From Deltaproteobacteria bacterium (lineage in GTDB: Bacteria; Desulfobacterota; Syntrophia; Syntrophales; Smithellaceae): a stretch of DNA of 48,688 bases. The stretch spans positions 1-48,688 of the forward strand of contig JANYAY010000090.1 of NCBI GenBank assembly GCA_025361065.1, read 5' to 3'. The translations under genes were made by a program, and so were the position numbers. How positions within the stretch are numbered: position 1 is the stretch's first letter; each line of letters opens with the position of its first letter. Of the stretch, positions 1-8,003 are shown piece after piece. A model generated the notes under the pieces. That model was not told where the DNA came from. It did not search any database and worked only from the letters and a program-made list of their open reading frames with translations.

Positions 1-41
1 CTCCTCAATCCCTGTTTTTTGGATAAAACTGTTAAAAGCAT

Positions 42-797
42 TTACTGTTTGGGTTTGCCTGCCCCTTGAATTTTCATTTCGAATTTCTGATGGCAACTCA
101 GGCAATAAACCTTGGATTCGCCGTGCGCTTTGTGACAGACAGTGCAGGCAACATCACCCAGGTGAGACTTATGAGGGTTGCGGTCTTTAAAGTCGGCCGG
201 CTCTGTTTTCTTCGCCAACTGGTCCATCGGCCCGTGACATTCCAAACATTTTTTGTTTTCCACAGTTGCATCAGGAGCCGGCAATTCTTTCCCATGGCAA
301 TTCGCGCAGGATACGGAAGCTTTGGCATGCAGGTTGTCCATATACTCGGACGCAGCCCAGGAGTTAAATATTTCTTTCAGGATATCCATATCTTCTTTGG
401 TCGGTGCTCCCCATGATTCTTTCATGCCGGGCAATCCGAAGTTCTTTCCGGCCGACCATTGATGGCAGTTCAGGCAATCCCCTTTCCCTTTCGGCGGCAG
501 ATGACCCATATGGATACGGGTGGAAAAAGCATTTTTCTTTTCCATACCCGGCATGCCCGGTTGATGGCAGGCCGTGCAAGAGGACAGTTCGTTGCCCTTC
601 ACTGGCGGATGGCCCTGGGGAATCAGCGAAGAAAAATCGGCATGGCAGGTTTTGCAGGATGTCTTGGCCTGGACTGGCACTTTGGTTGCTTTTACCGTCT
701 TGGCGGGCTTTGCCGCATCCACTGGTGAATTTTCAAAAACGGTGTATCCCAGAGCAAACACCAGGGCGGCTATCAAGAGTAACCAGTTTTTTTTCAT
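42..797 (-). CDS. Seven-haem periplasmic c-type cytochrome
   Basis: A 251-residue exported cytochrome. Residues 1-28 form a Sec signal peptide (lysines, then a hydrophobic stretch). Seven CXXCH haem-binding motifs lie at about residues 48, 74, 108, 164, 184, 218 and 232. The last four are spaced like the small tetrahaem cytochrome domain found in flavocytochrome c fumarate reductases of Shewanella; the first three form a separate N-terminal cluster. A Shine-Dalgarno GGAGG precedes the ATG. It lies 61 bases downstream of the Tat-exported flavoprotein on the same strand, so it is probably that enzyme's electron donor (inference). In Shewanella Fcc3 haem and flavin domains are fused; here they are separate polypeptides. 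The haem motifs are certain; the partner and substrate are not. Confidence 0.9.
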   Translation of the reverse strand: MKKNWLLLIAALVFALGYTVFENSPVDAAKPAKTVKATKVPVQAKTSCKTCHADFSSLIPQGHPPVKGNELSSCTACHQPGMPGMEKKNAFSTRIHMGHLPPKGKGDCLNCHQWSAGKNFGLPGMKESWGAPTKEDMDILKEIFNSWAASEYMDNLHAKASVSCANCHGKELPAPDATVENKKCLECHGPMDQLAKKTEPADFKDRNPHKSHLGDVACTVCHKAHGESKVYCLSCHQKFEMKIQGAGKPKQ

Positions 798-858
798 ATT
801 TCACTCTCCTCCAGGATAAGTGGGCGACCCAGAATAAGCGTGAGTCGCCCACCAGTTT

Positions 859-2433
859 TTAAGCTTTCGATTTTTCCTTTGCCGCGTTGGTTCCCGCGAC
901 ACGGCCGAAAGAAACCGCGTCCGGAATGGCATTGCTTCCCAGACGATTGGAGCCATGCACACCGCCTGACACTTCACCTGCCGCATATAATCCAGGAATT
1001 ATTTTGCCGAAAATATCGACCACCTGTGCCTTAGGATTAATCCGTAGTCCACCCATTGTGTGGTGAACCGCCGGCCACTGGGCAAGAGCATAGAATGGTC
1101 CCTGTACCATCGGGATCATTACTTTGGTTATGGGTTTGTTAAAATCGGGATCTTTACCGTCTTCGATATATTTGTTGTGTTTGTTAATGGTTTCGACAAG
1201 GGCATCGGCCGGAATGTTGATCTTTCCCGCCAGTTCCTCGATGGTATCCGCCTTGATGAACCGGCCCTTGGCAATACCTGCGGCGACTTCTTCGTTGGAT
1301 CCGCCCATCTTCAAAACCATGGCGTCACTGAAGATGGAGTATGTCGGTTTTGCATTAGCTCCCAGGTTGATCTGGGCAAATGCACAGACGTCCCGGCGTT
1401 CCAATTCATTAACAAAGCGTTTTCCCTGCTTGCTCACGTAAACTATGCCGTAGCCGGGGCCGTTGAATGGATAAACTGCCGGTGTATCCAGAATGCCGGT
1501 TTCCGGTTCGGCAAAAGGATAGAGTTGAATAAAGTTCATCTGCAATGTATCGGCGCCAACATACTGAGCAAAACGGATCGTTTCGCCGGTAGCACCCGGA
1601 TGGTTGGTACAGTTAAAGGATTCGACCAATCTGGGATTATGCGCCAGTCTCATCTTGATATCGCGGCTGAAACCGCCTGAGGCCAGGATGACGGCTTTTT
1701 TGGCTTTAATATTGAGCGTTCTTCTGCCGCGTTTGACTTCAACTCCCAGAACAGGGCTTTCTGGATCGACATCCTTGCGCCAGATCCAGGTGACTTCAGA
1801 GTTCAGTACCATCTTCGCTCCGCGCTTCTCTGCTATTTTACGGAGAGCTTCCGTATATTCCCATCCGACACCTGCTACAGCCGAATGCGTTCTGTAAGCA
1901 GTATGACCGCCTGCCCGCGTAACCGTAGGCCGGATCTTGGCACCGCCTTCATCAATCATCCAATTCAGGGCCGGCGCTGCTCCATTGGCCATCACTTCCA
2001 CCAGTTCGGGCAAGTTGTAATAATCACCACCCTTGACGGTGTCATTAGCATGCTGTTTGGGACTGTCGTCACCCAGGTTCAGATTTTGGCGATAGTGAAA
2101 TTTGCTGTCCCACGCCGCATATACGCCGCCGTTGATGATGGAGTTGCCTCCATAGGTGGGCATTTTTTCCAGAACAACAGTTTTGGCCCCTCCTCCTGCC
2201 GCCTCCGCTGCCGAGGCCTGACCGGCAAAACCGGAACCGATAATGACGACATCCCATGTTTCATCCCATTTGGTGGGCATTTTTTTGAGCGCCGCCTGAG
2301 CGGACCCCGGTGCTGCCAGATTGAGAGCCAATCCGCCGGAAACAGCCACCGCACCCAAAGCCACGGCCCCCTTCAAAACGGAACGTCGGCTGACGATTGC
2401 CTTGTTTTCAGTTTTAACATATTCGTCTGTCAT
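859..2433 (-). CDS. Tat-exported FAD-dependent reductase, flavocytochrome c / fumarate reductase-like flavoprotein family
   Basis: A 524-residue periplasmic flavoprotein. The start is the ATG giving MTDEY, because AGGAGG sits 7 bases upstream; an upstream in-frame start would add nine residues without this site. A twin-arginine motif (SRRSVLKG, about 15-22) and hydrophobic stretch end at an Ala-x-Ala-type site near 47. A dinucleotide-binding motif (GSGFAG, 66-71) binds FAD. The C-terminal part keeps the HHTMGG and NRLG motifs and an ELERRD segment that line the active site of fumarate reductase-type enzymes. Where fumarate reductases have QIHPT this protein has QLYPF, replacing an active-site His with Tyr, so a 2-enoate other than fumarate (for example a urocanate-like acid) is plausible. 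It is transcribed ahead of the seven-haem cytochrome. Confidence 0.88.
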   Translation of the reverse strand: MTDEYVKTENKAIVSRRSVLKGAVALGAVAVSGGLALNLAAPGSAQAALKKMPTKWDETWDVVIIGSGFAGQASAAEAAGGGAKTVVLEKMPTYGGNSIINGGVYAAWDSKFHYRQNLNLGDDSPKQHANDTVKGGDYYNLPELVEVMANGAAPALNWMIDEGGAKIRPTVTRAGGHTAYRTHSAVAGVGWEYTEALRKIAEKRGAKMVLNSEVTWIWRKDVDPESPVLGVEVKRGRRTLNIKAKKAVILASGGFSRDIKMRLAHNPRLVESFNCTNHPGATGETIRFAQYVGADTLQMNFIQLYPFAEPETGILDTPAVYPFNGPGYGIVYVSKQGKRFVNELERRDVCAFAQINLGANAKPTYSIFSDAMVLKMGGSNEEVAAGIAKGRFIKADTIEELAGKINIPADALVETINKHNKYIEDGKDPDFNKPITKVMIPMVQGPFYALAQWPAVHHTMGGLRINPKAQVVDIFGKIIPGLYAAGEVSGGVHGSNRLGSNAIPDAVSFGRVAGTNAAKEKSKA

Positions 2434-2872
2434 AGCATTACCTCCTTTGTGTATCCTCAATTGTTTAATATACCGGGGATAGTCTCCCCGCTTTTATAAT
2501 CACGACATATTGCATGATCGTTTTAAGAATGAAATTCACACATCTGCCAATGGAACTGAAACAGTCCTTGCGGACACCTTATTCAGCAAACAAAGATTGG
2601 AAATCTGCGGAACTGTTGCTGAAGGAAGTAAGTCAGTGAATGAGTTTCCTGTTTGTTCGTGCATTTGCCAACAGTGGAATATCAATTGCAAATGGAATGC
2701 CAATAGCCGTAAGAAAATCAGAAGTTTGGTTCATCTTTTAATAATAAGGGGTTAGATTAGCAGGGGGAAAAGTAGAAAAGGATGAAATGATTCGTTTGGC
2801 CTCAATATTTGGTGGAACATCCGTATATTGAGAGAGCTTTGCCTAGAGTCTTGGATTATGGATTATAGAAGA
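2434..2872. other. Gap upstream of the flavoprotein, with a degenerate repeat
   Basis: About 440 bases without a gene I can support. The leader of the flavoprotein occupies the first part. From about 2747 to 2815 the sequence resembles the ~195-bp repeat seen at 11943 and 14880: it shares TAGATTAGC and the block CCTCAATATTTGGT, but then diverges. An 81-codon open frame on the plus strand (2510-2755) has no ribosome-binding site and looks non-coding. Confidence 0.35.
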
Positions 2873-3712
2873 CTATTTCGTCAGGCAGTTATTTTGACCC
2901 AAACGCAAAACAGGATCCTGGCGGTAATATTCTTTGAGCACCCGATAAAGTTCGGGTGCGTGTTTGATCATTAAACGGGGTTGGTCGAAGAATTGCTCAG
3001 TGGCCACAGCGAAGAATTCAGCTTCATTAGTGGCACCGTAGGCATTAAGAAATGACTTTTTACCGCGCTCGGCATCATGCCTGAGACGAAGATATACGGA
3101 AGAGCATGTCTTTACCCAGTCGCGGTATTCGGCACGGTCACGCAGCGGAGGCGTTCCGTCAGCCGCACCGTCGAGCATATCCAGCTTGTGGGCAAATTCG
3201 TGATAGATAACGTTATGGCCTAACTCCGGATGGCGGCCGCCTTGTAACGTAGCATCCCAAATAATTACTACCGGTCCCTGCAGCATCGCCTGCCCGATAA
3301 TCGGCTGGCTGAACTCTACCGGCGCCGATGCATTTTCAAAAAAACCAAGTTTTCGTTGGGGTGGAACCACAGTAGAGGGATAGACAATAATGGATTCAAC
3401 ATTCTGATAATAGTTGTGAGGCAGTCCCAGAAGAAGCAGACAGGCCTGGGCGGAAACGGTAACTCGGATTTCATCAGTCAGTATCAGCCCACCGGCGCCT
3501 TCCCAATTTTTTTCGGCAATGAAAACCTGGATCAGAGTGCGCAGTTTCGCGCGTTCGGCATCACTGAGCATGCAGTAATGGGCAACATTACGCCGGATGA
3601 TATCTTCCCATTCAGTAGGGAATGGAACTGCCGTTAGTTTTTTACGGCGGCGTGTGGCAAACCATGAAAACAATGTTGATCCTTTTGGGAGAATATTCCA
3701 CCCCTTCCGCAT
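2873..3712 (-). CDS. mtfA: MtfA-like zinc-dependent peptidase (family M90)
   Basis: A 279-residue protein close in length to E. coli MtfA (about 265). The zinc motif HEFAHKLDM is at 171-179, matching the HEFAHxLD signature of the M90 family, and a downstream NEAEFFAVATE segment carries the probable third zinc ligand. Family knowledge: MtfA is a cytosolic metallopeptidase that interacts with the Mlc glucose-PTS regulator in enterobacteria; that partner is unlikely here. It is the last gene of the five-gene TetR operon, 28 bases after the SDR gene. I see no good ribosome-binding site at this ATG, so the start is less sure than the family. Confidence 0.88.
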   Translation of the reverse strand: MRKGWNILPKGSTLFSWFATRRRKKLTAVPFPTEWEDIIRRNVAHYCMLSDAERAKLRTLIQVFIAEKNWEGAGGLILTDEIRVTVSAQACLLLLGLPHNYYQNVESIIVYPSTVVPPQRKLGFFENASAPVEFSQPIIGQAMLQGPVVIIWDATLQGGRHPELGHNVIYHEFAHKLDMLDGAADGTPPLRDRAEYRDWVKTCSSVYLRLRHDAERGKKSFLNAYGATNEAEFFAVATEQFFDQPRLMIKHAPELYRVLKEYYRQDPVLRLGQNNCLTK

Positions 3713-3740
3713 TCATGAATGAAACTGACCGGCTAACTAT

Positions 3741-4520
3741 TTAATAGATGTATGTGACGGAACCGCCGTCCACCACCATTATCTGGCCGGAAACAAAGGC
3801 CGAGGCATCGGAGGCAAGAAACAGTGCGGCTCCTTTCATGTCTTCTGTTTCGGCGATACGTCCCAGAGCCGTATGTTTCACGATACTCTTTTCGAGTTTG
3901 CCTTCGCCCATTTCCAGAGCATTCTTGATCATGTCAGTCCTCGTAGCACCGGGTGCCAGAACATTGACCCGAATGTTGTGTTTGCCCAATTCAAAAGCCA
4001 AAACCTGGGCCAAAGCGTGTTCGCCTGCCTTGCTGACGGAGTATACCCCCACACCCTTGTTGGGCTTGAAGCCGTTCGTGGAGCCGATAAAGATGATGGA
4101 CCCTCCGCCTTGAGGGATCATGATTTTCGCCACTTTTTTACTCAGCAGGAAGAAGCCCTTCAGATTCAGGTTCATAACCTTGTCCCAGGCCCATTCTTCC
4201 GTTTCGATAACATCGGCAAACTGGGCGTTTGTGGCGGCATTGCAGACCAGAATATCGATTCTCCCCCATTCCTTAATCGTCCTCGCGACCAGATTGTCCA
4301 CTTCATCTTTTTTGCCTGCATCAGCGGCAACAGTAAGGCAACGAGCGCCTACGGAGGATATTTCTTTGGCGGCTTCATCAAGGTCGGACTGATGCCTGCC
4401 CGAGATGACGACGTTCGCGCCGGCCTCCGCAAAGCTCATCGCCATCGCCTTGCCGATACCCCGTGATCCTCCGGTGATCAGAGCCACCTTATTGTCCAGA
4501 CGAAACTTGTCGAAAATCAT
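3741..4520 (-). CDS. SDR-family NAD(P)-dependent oxidoreductase
   Basis: A 259-residue classical short-chain dehydrogenase/reductase. Landmarks: cofactor motif TGGSRGIG (16-23), NAA structural motif (94-96), and catalytic Ser147, Tyr160 and Lys164 (YSVSK). The C-terminal PEFVSGQ-type region appears as AFVSGQIMVVDGG. The start at MIFDK is chosen because GGAAAGGGGAAG precedes it; the longer frame adds eight residues that include this ribosome-binding site. It probably oxidises or reduces a hydroxyl/keto group on an alcohol or acyl intermediate, but the substrate cannot be read from sequence. Fourth gene of the TetR operon. Confidence 0.88.
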   Translation of the reverse strand: MIFDKFRLDNKVALITGGSRGIGKAMAMSFAEAGANVVISGRHQSDLDEAAKEISSVGARCLTVAADAGKKDEVDNLVARTIKEWGRIDILVCNAATNAQFADVIETEEWAWDKVMNLNLKGFFLLSKKVAKIMIPQGGGSIIFIGSTNGFKPNKGVGVYSVSKAGEHALAQVLAFELGKHNIRVNVLAPGATRTDMIKNALEMGEGKLEKSIVKHTALGRIAETEDMKGAALFLASDASAFVSGQIMVVDGGSVTYIY

Positions 4521-4568
4521 GTTCTTCCCCTTTCCCTCCGCCAATAGTTCCCGGCGTGATCCGCCTGG

Positions 4569-5111
4569 TCAGTCCACCAGCATGAGGCAATAGTCGTTAT
4601 GTGTATCCTCTTTTTCCTTGAGGGTTGTGATGAAAAAACCGTTGTTCCGGGCTGTCTGAAAAACGTCGATGCCGCAGGCCTCCATGGCCGGCCGGACTCG
4701 TCCCATATGCATACAGGGATTTCCCGTCAGAATGCCGCATTTTTTGCATTTGAGGCAGGGACCGGAAAGGAACACGAAAGCCTTGTAGTAGCCGTCCTTG
4801 AACATGGTTCCCTCCAGTTCGATAAGCATGTCCATATAGGCCTTGTAACGCTTCCCCCGGCCTTCCGCTGCCGGAGCCTCGATGTGAAGAAGAATGGCCC
4901 GCCCGTAAGAATCCAGAATTGCCCTCGTCTGGTCGTACGTAGGCGTGTGCGGCGGACAGCAGTGTCCCATCCCATAGACGGGACAGCCGAATTGACATTT
5001 AATCCTCACCCATGGTGCTGTTACGACGCTGCCGGGATGAATAGGAACGGCATCGGTCGCCCCTCCATCCAGGGCAATACGACAATATTTTTCCAAATCT
5101 TTTTGCGGCAT
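4569..5111 (-). CDS. DUF2284 family cysteine-rich metal-binding protein
   Basis: A 180-residue soluble protein starting at MPQKDLEKY, preceded by AAGGAG; the open frame extends upstream into the DUF1295 gene but without a site. It holds two cysteine clusters typical of DUF2284: CQFGCPVYGMGHCCPP near the N-terminal third, and CLKCKKCGILTGNPC with a later Cys in the last third. Family proteins are predicted metal- or Fe-S-binding and common in anaerobes; no reaction is established. It lies 31 bases after the DUF1295 gene in the TetR operon, suggesting a shared process with the SDR and the membrane protein. Confidence 0.85.
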   Translation of the reverse strand: MPQKDLEKYCRIALDGGATDAVPIHPGSVVTAPWVRIKCQFGCPVYGMGHCCPPHTPTYDQTRAILDSYGRAILLHIEAPAAEGRGKRYKAYMDMLIELEGTMFKDGYYKAFVFLSGPCLKCKKCGILTGNPCMHMGRVRPAMEACGIDVFQTARNNGFFITTLKEKEDTHNDYCLMLVD

Positions 5112-5142
5112 GTGAATTATTCTCCTTAGAATTAATTTTGAA

Positions 5143-6006
5143 TTATTTTTTGGGGAACCAGGGAATAAACATGCTTGTTCGGCGCTTGTAATCGTCAAAT
5201 CCCGGCAATCCCTTGATGAGGTTTTCCGCCAGAGGCACACCTGAAACATAGAGCAGTAAAAATGTGATCAACAGCGGTCCGAAAAAGAAGAGCCATCCTC
5301 CATCAAAACCGAGAGCGATAAGGAATATGCCCCACCATAGTGACGCTTCTCCAAAGTAATTGGGATGCCGCGAATACCTCCAGAGACCTCCGGTCATTAT
5401 CTGCCCCTGATTTTGCGGAGCTGCAAGAAATGTTTTCAGTTGTTTATCGCCAATTACTTCAAATAAAAATCCGATTACCCATATAGCAATTCCGATTTGA
5501 TAAAAGGGCATTACGCCATCTTGACCTCTGGTATTGATAAATACTATAGGAGCGGCGATGATCCAGGCCAGAAATCCCTGAGCGATATAGATGCGCAAAT
5601 AAGTTATCAGGAGCGGATGTTTCCCCGATTCCATCTGCTTCCTCATCTGCTGATACCTCGGATCTTCCTTCGCGCCAACTGTGCGTTTCATAATGTGAGT
5701 AAAGAGCCGTAATCCCCAGATAGTAACCATGGCCAGGACAGTCCATTGAATAGTTGTATGGGTTTGCTGCATCCAGAAGGTAACATGAGCGACAATAACG
5801 AAGTTCAATCCCCAGGCGGTGTCAACAAAGGTGTGATTTTTCCTCCATAACCCGATGATAAAAAAGATGTGCATGAAAATCATTACACCCAACAGGGCCA
5901 CACCTACAAAAGGCAGGATACCGTATGAAGAAGCAACAATCGGATAAAATATCAAGAAAAACAACATCAACAACAAATAGACTTTTAACGCCTGTTTTTG
6001 GGTCAT
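5143..6006 (-). CDS. DUF1295 membrane protein, steroid 5-alpha-reductase-like
   Basis: A 287-residue integral membrane protein with about seven hydrophobic segments. The C-terminal signature GGLWRYSRHPNYFGEASLWW is the hallmark of DUF1295 and of the wider 5-alpha-reductase / isoprenylcysteine methyltransferase fold; the RHPNYFGE motif is thought to bind the nicotinamide cofactor. AAAGGAGAAGG precedes the ATG. Members may reduce enone lipids, but substrates in bacteria are mostly unknown. It follows the TetR gene by 65 bases and precedes DUF2284 by 31 bases. Confidence 0.88.
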   Translation of the reverse strand: MTQKQALKVYLLLMLFFLIFYPIVASSYGILPFVGVALLGVMIFMHIFFIIGLWRKNHTFVDTAWGLNFVIVAHVTFWMQQTHTTIQWTVLAMVTIWGLRLFTHIMKRTVGAKEDPRYQQMRKQMESGKHPLLITYLRIYIAQGFLAWIIAAPIVFINTRGQDGVMPFYQIGIAIWVIGFLFEVIGDKQLKTFLAAPQNQGQIMTGGLWRYSRHPNYFGEASLWWGIFLIALGFDGGWLFFFGPLLITFLLLYVSGVPLAENLIKGLPGFDDYKRRTSMFIPWFPKK

Positions 6007-6071
6007 AGCCTTCTCCTTTGGTTTAAATGTGTCCTGCTTTGTTGGGCCGGTCTGCGCAGCGTTGCCCGCGC

Positions 6072-6644
6072 TTACTGCTTCAAGGACTGTTTGATCCGTC
6101 GAATAGCCATATCCAGATAAGTCGTATCCGTTGCCCTTACCATCTGTGAGGCGCCCTGCAGCGCCGCCAGAACAAAGACCGCTTGTTCTTTCGGCTTTCC
6201 GAAAAAAGCAAAGTCTCCGGCCTCTCTCCCGTCCTTCAAGAGTTTTTCCAGCCAGATAAGAAAATCGGCGATGAAGGCGCTTGTTTCCTGCTGCATCGTC
6301 TCAGGAAGCGTGTTAAAATCATGCTCGAGAGCGCTTCCCAGACACACATGGCCTTCAAATTTGAGAAAGTCACGGAAGATGTCGCAAAAGGCATCGAGTT
6401 TCTTGGCGAAACTCATGCTGCTCATCCGGGGATGAAGGGTCCATTTTTCGAACTGCTGCCGCGATCTCTGAATAATGGCGACGCCCAGTTCGGTTTTCGT
6501 CGGGAAGTGGTAATGGATGGCTGCATTTTTGACATGGAGAGCCGAAGATATGTGCGTGTAGCTAAAGCCGTTATAGCCGCGTTGCAGCAGGAGGCTTTCG
6601 GCCAGGTCGATAATCTGGTTTTTTGTATCGTTTATGGGCGTCAT
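6072..6644 (-). CDS. TetR-family transcriptional regulator
   Basis: A 190-residue regulator. An N-terminal helix-turn-helix spans about 8-55 (GYNGFSYTHISSAL, then HYHFPTKTELGVAII), followed by an all-helical ligand-binding domain with the FLIWLEKLL pattern common to TetR_C domains. A GAGGAA site precedes the ATG. It is the first gene of the operon through mtfA. A 14-bp perfect palindrome lies between the -35 and -10 of its own promoter, so it almost certainly represses itself and the operon and is relieved by a lipid- or aromatic-like ligand (inference). Confidence 0.9.
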   Translation of the reverse strand: MTPINDTKNQIIDLAESLLLQRGYNGFSYTHISSALHVKNAAIHYHFPTKTELGVAIIQRSRQQFEKWTLHPRMSSMSFAKKLDAFCDIFRDFLKFEGHVCLGSALEHDFNTLPETMQQETSAFIADFLIWLEKLLKDGREAGDFAFFGKPKEQAVFVLAALQGASQMVRATDTTYLDMAIRRIKQSLKQ

Positions 6645-6673
6645 CGGGGTTTATTCCTCTTTTCGTGAGAACG

Positions 6674-6702
6674 ATCATACTTACTAGTAAGTAAGTTGTC
6701 AA
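6674..6702 (-). promoter_or_regulatory. Sigma-70 promoter of the TetR operon with operator in the spacer
   Basis: On the minus strand TTGACA (6702-6697) is followed by a 17-base spacer and TATGAT (6679-6674), one base off the consensus -10. The perfect palindrome ACTTACTAGTAAGT (6679-6692) fills the spacer and touches the -10. The expected start site is near 6667, leaving a leader of about 23 bases with its ribosome-binding site. Confidence 0.8.
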
Positions 6703-6750
6703 GAACTTTTTTGTACTGCGGAAGATTACCGTTACCGCCGTATTATTACG

Positions 6751-6945
6751 TTACCCCGGAGGAAAAATAATAGAAGAAAAGACACCGGAACCAAGGAGGT
6801 ATTTTCTTTCTGTTGAGAAGCGTATTACAATGCCGGAGTTGAAAAGATATGACCTTTGACTTCGATCGATGACCATAACCTCATCGCTGACCGCATTCAT
6901 CAGTGTGTCCATGAAACTCCGGTCAAAATGAATGCTGCTAATATT
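6751..6945 (-). pseudogene. Possible PAS sensor-protein remnant in the 6703-7050 gap
   Basis: In the gap between the TetR promoter and the PNPOx gene, one minus-strand frame ending at TAA 6751 contains SFMDTLMNAVSDEVMVIDR, which resembles the segment leading into a PAS domain of a sensor kinase. After it the frame loses recognisable similarity. There is no ribosome-binding site. It is short and could be chance; offered as a weak candidate remnant. I see nothing else in this gap. Confidence 0.22.
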
Positions 6946-7050
6946 TATGTATAACTTAATTATTTTTCATGGTATTTTGCTGTTATCCTTTACAATCCGT
7001 CAAGAAGGTCTTAAACTAAGTAAACAAAGTCAATAAACAATGGAGGAAAT

Positions 7051-7437
7051 ATGAAGCTAAACGAATATTTTGATAAAGCTGACGGGTTTGGAGTTCTTGC
7101 GACGGCAGATAAAAGCGGAAAGGTTGATGCAGCAATATACGGAAGGCCACACTTTATGGACGATGAAACGATTGCTTTCATTGCCGCAGATAAACTGACT
7201 CACGCCAATTTACAGCTTAACCCTCATGCCGTCTATATTTTCAAGGAAGCGGGGCATTATGAAGGACGTAGACTGTATATCACGAAGTTACGCGAGGAAA
7301 AAGACAGTCCGCTGATACAAGAAATCCGCAGGAAAAAATATCCCGAAGTGGAAGGCAAATACAAAACAGAATCCAAGTTTTTGATTTATTTTAAATTGGA
7401 CAAGGTGTTGCCGCTTATCGGCGACGGGCAGTTATAA
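7051..7437 (+). CDS. Pyridoxamine 5'-phosphate oxidase-fold (FMN-binding split barrel) protein
   Basis: A 128-residue single-domain protein. The N-terminal segment (FGVLATADKSGKVDAAIYG) and following FIAADKLTHANLQLNP are typical of the split-barrel flavin-binding fold of general-stress/PNPOx-like proteins, in which the first strand is followed by a phosphate-contacting Thr/Asn loop. TGGAGGAAAT precedes the ATG. It is a single plus-strand gene between two minus-strand operons. Function unknown; true PNPOx activity is unlikely at this size. Confidence 0.8.
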   Translation: MKLNEYFDKADGFGVLATADKSGKVDAAIYGRPHFMDDETIAFIAADKLTHANLQLNPHAVYIFKEAGHYEGRRLYITKLREEKDSPLIQEIRRKKYPEVEGKYKTESKFLIYFKLDKVLPLIGDGQL

Positions 7438-7516
7438 TAATAAATACCATTGTTACCTGATAAGTTGTCATCCATGCTGTTTTTTTGCACCGGTGATTTA
7501 TTATTCTTCACTGCTT

Positions 7517-7924
7517 CTATGATTTATTGGATTGATTGTACTCCATGATCGCCGCAACAACCTTGCGGGGATCAAAATAAACTTCATTGCGACGGATCTT
7601 CCCGAGATCGTCGAATTGCACCAGTCAGACACCGACGCATTCGACAACCTTTTCGCCAACCGGTATCCGGGCCAACCATTTGCATAGGAAACCGCCTTCC
7701 ATGGGAATCGCCTCGATCTGCGTCCAGACCCAATTGGGATTCTGGCCCAATAGATTGCGGAAGTGCGCGAGAAGTTTATCCTTACCTTGTACTCCCCGCG
7801 GCACTAGATGATCGGCATAGAACGCATCATCGGAATAAAAACTGGCCAATTTTTCCGGATCGTTGCCGGTCCAGGCAGGCAGCCATCGCGAGGTAAATTC
7901 CTTTGCCTGTTCCTTTGTTTTCAT
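7517..7924 (-). CDS. NTF2/SnoaL-like protein with in-frame TGA: candidate selenoprotein
   Basis: Conventional reading gives 99 residues (7924 to a TGA at 7627-7625), which is short for this fold. In the same frame reading continues for 35 more codons to TAG at 7519-7517, giving LVQFDDLGKIRRNEVYFD and a helix. The KIRRNEVYFD segment is the conserved last-strand motif of SnoaL/NTF2-like proteins, so the region after the TGA is coding-like. Full length would be 135 residues, normal for the family. The TGA would be residue 100 in ECVGV-x-LVQF. A strong hairpin begins 11 bases after it. Either selenocysteine is inserted here, or a nonsense mutation or base-call error (TGC or TGG to TGA) has split the gene. 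The N-terminus has a normal ribosome-binding site (AGGTGAG). Confidence 0.7.
7590..7613 (-). promoter_or_regulatory. SECIS-like stem-loop after in-frame TGA
   Basis: On the minus strand, CGACG+ATCT pairs with AGAT+CGTCG around the five-base loop CGGGA, with one bulged C on the 3' arm: nine base pairs. It begins 11 bases after the TGA and the loop starts 20 bases after it, with G at loop position 2. This fits the known bacterial SECIS pattern (loop about 16-37 bases from the UGA, G in the first two loop positions). It is inside the coding frame, as bacterial SECIS elements are. Confidence 0.55.
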
Positions 7925-8003
7925 GATTTCTCACCTTTGATGTTTTGTCTTGAGTTTTGCCTTATTGGTTTCCGACCATGATTATCGGATTATCGATACA
8001 TTC

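Noticed and set aside
2510-2755. Plus-strand frame of 81 codons upstream of the flavoprotein
   Set aside because: No site, no family-like pattern, and its end overlaps a degenerate repeat.
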